Assembly: GCF_013377855.1 (NCBI RefSeq)
Contig: NZ_JABXYJ010000006.1
Coordinates: 164,377-228,376, forward strand
Direction: 5' to 3'
Source of the DNA: Cognatundibacterium oligocarboniphilum
Lineage (GTDB): Bacteria > Pseudomonadota > Gammaproteobacteria > Burkholderiales > Burkholderiaceae_D
Length of the DNA stretch: 64,000 bases
In this document: positions 58,345-64,000 of the stretch, piece after piece
Layout: every line of letters starts with the position of its first letter
How positions within the stretch are numbered: the first letter of the stretch is position 1
Position numbers and translations under genes: made by a program
Notes under the pieces: generated by a model
What the model was told of the DNA's origin: nothing
The model's input: the letters and a program-made list of their open reading frames with translations, nothing else
Databases searched by the model: none

Positions 58345-58773
58345 TCAGAAAGAAAAATTGTTGAGCACATCCGGCGCACCGGATGCTTTGGCATTTGCCT
58401 CATTCTCAGCCAGGCGGCCAGCATCCCAAATCTCGAAATGACTCCCCATGCCCAGCATCATAATGTCGCGCTGAATACCAGTTGCCTGGCGCAATTCCGG
58501 CGCCAGCAAAATACGGCCTGCACTGTCCATGTCCACATCAAACGCATTGCCGAGGAAAATCCGTTTCCAGTCCCGCGCCTGAATCGGCCAGGCAGCAATT
58601 TGCTCACGATGGTTTTCCCAGGTGGGTCGCGGAAACAGCAAAAGGCAGCCGTCGGGATGGCGGGTCAGCGTCAGCTGTCCCTGATACTGGTTGCTCAGGG
58701 CATCACGATAGCGGGCAGGAATAGACATTCTGCCTTTCGCATCGAGATTGAGTGCAGATGGACCCTGAAACAC
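58345..58773 (-). CDS. mraZ: transcriptional regulator MraZ
   Basis: A 142-residue MraZ with two AbrB-like SpoVT repeats: [20 protein letters not shown] near residues 7-26 and [20 protein letters not shown] near 80-99. It binds TGGGN-type repeats to control the dcw promoter; four such repeats lie 70-105 bp upstream of its own start, so autoregulation is expected. First gene of the cluster. Confidence 0.95.
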   Translation of the reverse strand: MFQGPSALNLDAKGRMSIPARYRDALSNQYQGQLTLTRHPDGCLLLFPRPTWENHREQIAAWPIQARDWKRIFLGNAFDVDMDSAGRILLAPELRQATGIQRDIMMLGMGSHFEIWDAGRLAENEANAKASGAPDVLNNFSF

Positions 58774-58844
58774 GCTGATACCTTTAACCTGGATTGAGAT
58801 TGAAATGAGGTGCTTTGTGAAGATAATCGAATCGCTGAGATTTA

Positions 58845-58879
58845 TCCCACAAAATTACACTTTTTCACACTGTTTCCCA
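58845..58879 (-). promoter_or_regulatory. four MraZ boxes
   Basis: On the minus strand TGGGA (58879-58875), TGTGA (58869-58865), TGTAA (58859-58855) and TGGGA (58849-58845) recur at exactly 10-bp steps. MraZ is known to bind TGGGN direct repeats separated by 5 bp. The outer two are perfect and the inner two are degenerate. Confidence 0.85.
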
Positions 58880-58907
58880 CTTTAGAGGATGCAATAAGCG
58901 TGGTCAA
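58879..58907 (-). promoter_or_regulatory. putative dcw (mraZ) promoter
   Basis: On the minus strand TTGACC (58907-58902) is followed after 17 bp by TAAAGT (58884-58879). The start of transcription would fall near the first MraZ box, so bound MraZ would block it directly. Confidence 0.6.
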
Positions 58908-59135
58908 GAGAAATTAAAGGCAAAAAAGAGAATTTCCTTAATGAAGTCAATGACTTAGCGCAACTACTTCGAAATTTTATTTTGAAAATAGCTCTATAAA
59001 TGAAGTACTTACAAACGAATTTGAAAGTAGCTTATCAGAAGGCAAGGTGACGGGAGCCCGTTTAATTTTCCAAAAGCAAGTTTGATGGGTGTACCGGGAG
59101 AGGCGACGGTAGGGGGGGAAAACGACAGGAAAATT
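58908..59135. other. AT-rich spacer between dcw promoter and GGDEF-EAL gene
   Basis: Together with the mraZ upstream sites this makes a 362-bp gap. Beyond the promoter the stretch is AT-rich with no gene recognised; ACGGGAGCCCGT (about 59051-59062) is a short palindrome that might end a transcript. The stop of the large minus-strand... EAL gene lies at 59136, so its terminator would be here, toward lower coordinates, but no strong one is seen. Confidence 0.4.
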
Positions 59136-62100
59136 TCAGTGAGCAAGTACTGACTTGGCATTCGTCATTTGTGTTTGCAGCAGATGCAAAAATTCTTTGA
59201 CCGGCACAGCTTTACTGAAATAAAAGCCCTGATATTCATCACAGGAAAAGTTCGTCAGCGAGACCAGTTGATCGGCGGCATCCACACCTTCAGCAATCAC
59301 TTTCAATCCCAGCGTATGCGCCATGACGATAATGGCCTGAACAATCGCCGTATCATTCGGATCAGCAGGAATGTCTTTGATAAATGAACGGTCAATTTTG
59401 ACACTGTCAACCGGAAAGCGTTTCAGGTAGGACAGCGAAGAATAGCCTGTTCCGAAATCATCAATCGACAAGCTGAATCCAGCGTCTTTAAAGCCATCCA
59501 TCAACACCATCGCCTGTTCTCGATTGTGCATCACCATGCTTTCGGTAATTTCAAACTCAATGGCACTGGGCGGCACGCGCCAGAAATCAATCACACTCCG
59601 TATCTCTTCCAGCAGCTGATGATCATTGAACTGGGAACCGGACAAATTAATCGCAATCCGCCCAAACTGTCCGTCTATCTGACGAAAACTCAGGATATCC
59701 TTGCAAACGATATCCAGCACCAGCATCCCCATACGCCCGATCAGACCGGCCTCTTCTGCCAGCATGATGAAATCATTCGGATACAGAATCCCCTGCTCCG
59801 GATGACTCCAGCGGACTAATGCTTCTGCTCCTACAATTTTTCCGGTTGTCAGGGAAATCTTAGGTTGGTAGTAGACTACAAATTCACGTCTTTCAAGTGC
59901 TTTACGCAAGCGTGCTTCAAAAGCAAGGCGCTCGATGGTGTGAATATTCATTTCCGAAGCATAAAACTGGTAATTATCTTTCCCCTTGTTTTTAGCCCGG
60001 TACATGGCGATATCTGCGTTCTTCAGCAGTGTCTGCGCATCACGCCCATCATTGGGGAAAGTCGCGATACCAATACTTGCGCTGAGCTGGTATTCCTGGC
60101 CGCCGATTTCAAAAGGTTGCGCAGCCTCGTAGAGCAATTTGCCGGCGATATCCCCCAGATCACGCGGCTCATTGAACTGATCGACCAGCAAGATGAATTC
60201 ATCACCACCAACCCTGGCGACAATATCTGATTCACGCAAAGTGTGGCGGAACCGCTGCGCAACACGGCGCAAGACCTTATCCCCTTCATCATGACCAAAG
60301 GTATCGTTAATGTTTTTAAACCGGTCGAGATCCAGGAATAGCACTGCCAGACAACGGCTGTTGCGCTCAGCCAGCAACAAGGCTTTCGCCAGATGCTGGT
60401 TATATAAAAATCGGTTTGGCAAACCGGTAAGCTCATCGTAGTGTGCCAGCTGGAGAATCTTTTTCTCTGAACGGCGGCCTTCAATCGCAATGCCTGCCAA
60501 CTCAATCATGGCGCCGACCAGTCGCTGATCATCCAGACTCAGTGACAAACCGGACAGCAACAGCACAGTAAAGCTCCCCAAAACCTGTCCATGCTTATCC
60601 ATCAGTGGCCAGGCACTGCCGGAGCTGTATTCAGTCAACTCTTCCAATCCATTGACAAACTGCATGCAGGCAGCCTGCTGCAATGATTCAGCCTGTACCG
60701 GACAAGCCAACAGGATCGCCTCGCTCCACAGACCACTACCGTGAGATACCGGCGCGCCTGTCATTTGTTGCGTCAGGATTTCCGGGAAATGGCGGCCGAC
60801 AGACTGCACGAAAATTTTCTGATCATCATCCAGCAACTGAATCCCGACCCGCCACCATGGGCGCAGCTCCTCCACAAAATCGCAGATCGCATTCAGAATA
60901 TATGAAGGCTCCTCATTTGCGCCTATCAATTGCAGCAAACGATTCTGGCCTTCCAGTAAACGTTCCGAATATTTCTGACTGTTGATGTCGCGCGCCACGC
61001 AAAACAACAGCATTTCGCCGTTTAATTCAACCCGGCTCAGGGAAACCTCGCTGTAATAAGGCTGACCATTTCTTTCCGTGACCCATTCAGCCCGTTGCAC
61101 ACCGCCCTCCATGACCTTATTCATCAGAGTCGTCATCTGTTGTTCGCTGCTGATATGCAGATCAGAAAACTGTAGCTGGGGTGTCGTGAATTTCGTCACT
61201 GAATGTCCGATGACGTCACTTAAATTCTGCACATTCAACAAAGTCAGTGCCGCGCGGTTACAGTCCACATAACACCATTGCCGATCCACCAGAAAGATCG
61301 GGTCCTGAGCACCGGTAAAAATCAGTCTGTAGCGGTTTTCGCTGGCTTCAACTTGCTGCCGGGATATTTGTAACCGCCGGATCTGCCGCAACAGAAAAAT
61401 CGTCAGCAACAGAATCAGCAGTGCTATGACCGCAGAAAACATCAGCTTATGATTTAATCTGGTACTCCAGTCTGACAAAATAGTCGCCGTGCTCCTGGCA
61501 TACACCAGCGTCAGTGGAAAGCCGGTGATTTTTCGGTATGTGTATTGAAATTCTCCGGCGTCACCAGAAAATCCCGGTGCATACAAAGCGCCTTCCCCGG
61601 CAGCAGCGGTCAATACCGACAGCAGCGGAGATGGAGGTACAACATTCCGGATCAAGTTCTGATCAAAAGGAGCGCTGGTCAGCAGATTGCCGGACTGATC
61701 ATGCAAGGAGAGAACTGCAGCACTGCCGCGTGCAACCACTTCATAAAATTCCTGAAAATAACTGAGGCTGATATTGGCCTCAATCAGCGCCACCAGCTTT
61801 CCCCGGGCATCGTAAATATTTTTGGCAACCGGCAAAATACCCCGATTGCCGCCCTCCCAGAGGACAGGGCCGGTCACGATCTGCTTCTGCCCCGGTTGCG
61901 CAAGCAATTTTCTGATGTGCTCAGGCAGCGATCGTTTGTCCTGATAGCGGGCATGACTCGAAAATAGCACCGTTCCGTCCGGATTGAACACCGACATCCC
62001 ACACAGATATGCGGAATTCTGGCGTTGCTCCGCGAGTATGTCGCCGAAATTCGGCTTTTGTACCAGAGTGATGTCGGCGGTATCTCTCAGCGCATTTTCC

Positions 62101-62327
62101 AGCTCAGCGATCACCTGGACAGCTTCTGCCAGCTCGTGATTGGCCTGCTCTTCCAGAATGCGTACCGTGAAATAGCTATGACGCTGCGCTTCAGATAAAG
62201 TCTGGTTACGGTCTTCTATCGCTGCCCACCATGCCTGCGCGATCATAGCCAGCACAATCAGGGCAATGCCTCCCGTAAATACAGCCAGTGGCACCTTTCT
62301 TTGTTTTTTTGAGCCCTGAATTTCCAT
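59136..62327 (-). CDS. membrane sensor with Cache-like, PAS, GAF, GGDEF and EAL domains
   Basis: A 1063-residue cyclic-di-GMP protein. Helix 1 (about 13-35) and helix 2 (about 294-315) bracket a ~260-residue periplasmic Cache-like sensor. Then PAS (about 325-455), GAF (465-615), GGDEF (630-790) and EAL (805-1055). The GGDEF motif is intact at 707-711 with an inhibitory RESD site at 698-701. In the EAL domain E835-A-L, NLSGSQ (Asn894), EITES, DDFGTGYSS (Asp956-957), Lys977, AEGVD and the terminal Gln are all kept. Both synthase and phosphodiesterase activities are therefore possible. It is monocistronic. Confidence 0.92.
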   Translation of the reverse strand: MEIQGSKKQRKVPLAVFTGGIALIVLAMIAQAWWAAIEDRNQTLSEAQRHSYFTVRILEEQANHELAEAVQVIAELENALRDTADITLVQKPNFGDILAEQRQNSAYLCGMSVFNPDGTVLFSSHARYQDKRSLPEHIRKLLAQPGQKQIVTGPVLWEGGNRGILPVAKNIYDARGKLVALIEANISLSYFQEFYEVVARGSAAVLSLHDQSGNLLTSAPFDQNLIRNVVPPSPLLSVLTAAAGEGALYAPGFSGDAGEFQYTYRKITGFPLTLVYARSTATILSDWSTRLNHKLMFSAVIALLILLLTIFLLRQIRRLQISRQQVEASENRYRLIFTGAQDPIFLVDRQWCYVDCNRAALTLLNVQNLSDVIGHSVTKFTTPQLQFSDLHISSEQQMTTLMNKVMEGGVQRAEWVTERNGQPYYSEVSLSRVELNGEMLLFCVARDINSQKYSERLLEGQNRLLQLIGANEEPSYILNAICDFVEELRPWWRVGIQLLDDDQKIFVQSVGRHFPEILTQQMTGAPVSHGSGLWSEAILLACPVQAESLQQAACMQFVNGLEELTEYSSGSAWPLMDKHGQVLGSFTVLLLSGLSLSLDDQRLVGAMIELAGIAIEGRRSEKKILQLAHYDELTGLPNRFLYNQHLAKALLLAERNSRCLAVLFLDLDRFKNINDTFGHDEGDKVLRRVAQRFRHTLRESDIVARVGGDEFILLVDQFNEPRDLGDIAGKLLYEAAQPFEIGGQEYQLSASIGIATFPNDGRDAQTLLKNADIAMYRAKNKGKDNYQFYASEMNIHTIERLAFEARLRKALERREFVVYYQPKISLTTGKIVGAEALVRWSHPEQGILYPNDFIMLAEEAGLIGRMGMLVLDIVCKDILSFRQIDGQFGRIAINLSGSQFNDHQLLEEIRSVIDFWRVPPSAIEFEITESMVMHNREQAMVLMDGFKDAGFSLSIDDFGTGYSSLSYLKRFPVDSVKIDRSFIKDIPADPNDTAIVQAIIVMAHTLGLKVIAEGVDAADQLVSLTNFSCDEYQGFYFSKAVPVKEFLHLLQTQMTNAKSVLAH

Positions 62328-62570
62328 GTATCCGGAATCTGCTTAATCTGACCGAAGGTAAGGGAATTGATTTATACATTCGCACGAGTCAGGATGCTGA
62401 TATTTCAGCCATCATGCTGTGCGCAGCTCAGTTTAGCATGCGACAGATAAAAAACGGGAAAATGGAAATGATGTGAAAACAACGGCGCGAGTATGCAGCA
62501 GGACGTTTTTCGCAATTCAGCGCTGGCAATAATAAATGAATTGCCCGCAGTATGAGGGAACCGGAAAAAT

Positions 62571-62938
62571 AAAGCAGGCCGGTAGGCCGGATTCTGTTAC
62601 GGCACGCTGCATTGCTGCAACCCGCTATGACAATCATTCCTCTAGGCGACGAATTGCTCCGTCGCTCAAGCTTTCTACCCGCACGCTCCGCGAGCCACCT
62701 CAACGCGTGCCTATTTGAAATTGCTCCGGGTGGAGGTTACCGCGTTTCACCCTTTGTGGTTTAGCACAGGCTTGCGCCCGCTACTCCCCAAAGACTCGTC
62801 TCTGTGGCCCTATTCCTCGCCTTATACCTTGCGGCTTTCAGCGTACGGCCGTTAGCCGTCACCCTGCTCTGTGGAGTCCGGACCTTCCTCCCGTCGCTGT
62901 GCAAAACACAGCAACCAGCGATTGTCTGGCCTGCTTCA
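62571..62938 (-). ncRNA. rnpB: RNase P RNA (class A)
   Basis: On the minus strand the RNA begins GAAGCAGGCCAGACAATCGC and contains the universal core GAGGAAGGTCCGGACTCC, the GGGTGACGG-like region CAGGGTGACGGCTAACGGCC, a second core ACAGAGACGAG, GGGTGAAACGCGGTAACC, and the P1/3' partner AGAATCCGGCCTACCGGCCT. The 5' GCAGGCC and 3' GGCCTGC ends pair to close the molecule. It is the catalytic RNA that matures tRNA 5' ends. End positions are set by this pairing and could be off by a few bases. Confidence 0.95.
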
Positions 62939-63049
62939 TGCGTCATTTTACCCTAGTCGCCACAGTTTCCGCTGATTCTCTGCAGAAGCGCTGCAAATTC
63001 GGCAAGCTTTCTGGTAGCGTACTGATTTTCTTTTTCCGGTTTACCTATC

Positions 63050-64000
63050 ATGCTGAAGTCACGTTCCGGTGGTCAATTGATTGTGGATGCTTTGGAAGTT
63101 CATGGCGTCGATACCATTTTCGGTGTTCCAGGCGAAAGCTATCTGGCAGTACTGGATGCACTACATGACAGCAGCATCCGTTTCATTATCAACCGCCAGG
63201 AAGGCGGGGCAGCCTTCATGGCCGACGCCTATGGGAAAATGACCGGCCAACCGGGCATCTGCTTTGTGACCCGCGGCCCTGGCGCGACTAACGCATCCAT
63301 CGGCGTGCACACGGCTCACCAGGATTCGACACCGATGATTCTGTTCATCGGACAGGTCGGCAATGATTTTGTGGAACGGGAAGCGTTTCAGGAAATCGAT
63401 TATCGCCGCATGTTCGGGCAGATGGCGAAATGGGTGGCACAGATCGACCGTGCCGACCGGATACCGGAATACATCGCTCATGCTTTTCAGGTCGCCACCA
63501 GCGGTCGCCCGGGTCCGGTCGTGCTGGCATTACCGGAAGATATGCTGGTGCAGCAGGCCATCGTCGCTGACACCCGCCGCTACACACCGGTACAGGCTGC
63601 GCCTTCACCCACCCAGATCACGCAGCTGCGTGCGCTGCTGTCAGCAGCGACACGCCCGGTTTTCCTGCTCGGTGGCAGCGGCTGGGACTGCCATGCCTGC
63701 AAACGCATCGCCGATTTTGCAGAGCGCCACCATATCCCGCTGGCTTGCACCTTCCGCTTTCAGGATCTGGTCGACAATGCGCATCCGAATTATATCGGCG
63801 ATGTCGGCATCGGCATCAACCCCAAACTGGCGCAACGCATTCAGAATGCCGATCTGGTTGTCGCCATCGGCCCGCGTCTTGGCGAAATGACGACCGGTGG
63901 CTACACGTTGCTGGAAGCACCGCTGCCCAAACAAAAACTGATTCATGTTCATAGCGATGCCAGCGAGCTTGGCCGTGTCTATCAGGCCGATCTGATGATC
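63050..64000 (+). CDS. thiamine-diphosphate-binding enzyme (acetolactate synthase-like), 5' part
   Basis: 317 residues before the window edge. It starts MLKSRSGGQLIVDALEVHGV and has the TPP pyrimidine-domain pattern FGVPGESYLAVLDAL, NRQEGGAAFMADAYGK with catalytic Glu, TRGPGATNASIGVHTA, and GPVVLALPEDML, then the central nucleotide-fold domain. This fits the acetolactate synthase/benzoylformate decarboxylase superfamily. The TPP-binding C-terminal domain is outside the window, so the reaction cannot be fixed; such stand-alone genes are often annotated acetolactate synthase-like without being IlvB. No small-subunit gene is visible here. Confidence 0.85.
   Translation, partial: MLKSRSGGQLIVDALEVHGVDTIFGVPGESYLAVLDALHDSSIRFIINRQEGGAAFMADAYGKMTGQPGICFVTRGPGATNASIGVHTAHQDSTPMILFIGQVGNDFVEREAFQEIDYRRMFGQMAKWVAQIDRADRIPEYIAHAFQVATSGRPGPVVLALPEDMLVQQAIVADTRRYTPVQAAPSPTQITQLRALLSAATRPVFLLGGSGWDCHACKRIADFAERHHIPLACTFRFQDLVDNAHPNYIGDVGIGINPKLAQRIQNADLVVAIGPRLGEMTTGGYTLLEAPLPKQKLIHVHSDASELGRVYQADLMI

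Noticed and set aside
57592-58797. A 401-codon open frame on the plus strand
   Set aside because: It is antisense to rsmH and mraZ, whose conserved proteins fill the opposite strand; composition is not protein-like.

Overview
The window looks like a chromosomal segment of a betaproteobacterium in the Burkholderiales, most likely Oxalobacteraceae-like. This is judged from gene order (a complete dcw cluster followed by a peroxiredoxin gene and lpxC; accB-accC-prmA; a lipA-lifO pair) and from protein character. No marker was searched, so the family-level placement is inference. Nearly all of the sequence is coding. No tRNA, rRNA operon, CRISPR array, prophage or intact insertion sequence was seen.

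Layout. 1-9.6 kb is housekeeping: a partial RNB-type ribonuclease, ubiC, a YqiA-like esterase and mpl on the minus strand, then a nucleotidyltransferase-like protein, a TlpA-type thioredoxin, aroQ, accB, accC, prmA and a zinc-ribbon membrane protein on the plus strand. 9.7-20.7 kb is a nucleoside-use island. The minus-strand pair psuK-psuG is divergent from a plus-strand run of ribokinase, BMP-type ABC nucleoside importer (binding protein, ATPase, two permeases), nucleoside hydrolase, a 2-oxoglutarate/Fe(II) oxygenase and cytidine deaminase. The genes make biochemical sense together: import of nucleosides, deamination of cytidine, hydrolysis to base plus ribose, and phosphorylation of ribose; pseudouridine is handled by the divergent pair. 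The oxygenase is the unexplained member. A LacI-type operator and a sigma70-like promoter precede the ribokinase gene, and a 101-bp palindromic element sits in front of the deaminase gene.

20.8-22.4 kb is a small AT-rich accessory patch with a TIR-domain gene that appears frameshifted in a run of four A residues, plus C-tract palindromes resembling RcnR/CsoR-family operators. 22.4-35.6 kb is mixed metabolism: a beta-CASP RNase-like protein, lactate permease, a Tat-exported dienelactone-hydrolase-like protein, a ZIP metal transporter, a 3-mercaptopyruvate-type sulfurtransferase, an EamA transporter, a Rieske oxygenase, a secreted lipase with its foldase, and a DUF1631 protein.

36.0-39.8 kb carries xseB-ispA-dxs (isoprenoid precursors) and a methyltransferase. 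39.8-58.8 kb, all minus strand, carries lpxC, a peroxiredoxin and the entire division/cell-wall cluster in the order mraZ-rsmH-ftsL-ftsI-murE-murF-mraY-murD-ftsW-murG-murC-ddl-ftsQ-ftsA-ftsZ. Most of its genes overlap by 1-4 nt. Four MraZ boxes lie at its promoter. 59.1-64 kb has a large membrane GGDEF-EAL protein, the RNase P RNA gene (rnpB) and the start of a thiamine-diphosphate enzyme cut by the window end.

The items most worth following are the oxygenase inside the nucleoside operon, the broken TIR gene, the 101-bp element before cdd, and the 53-nt hairpin in the ftsZ leader.
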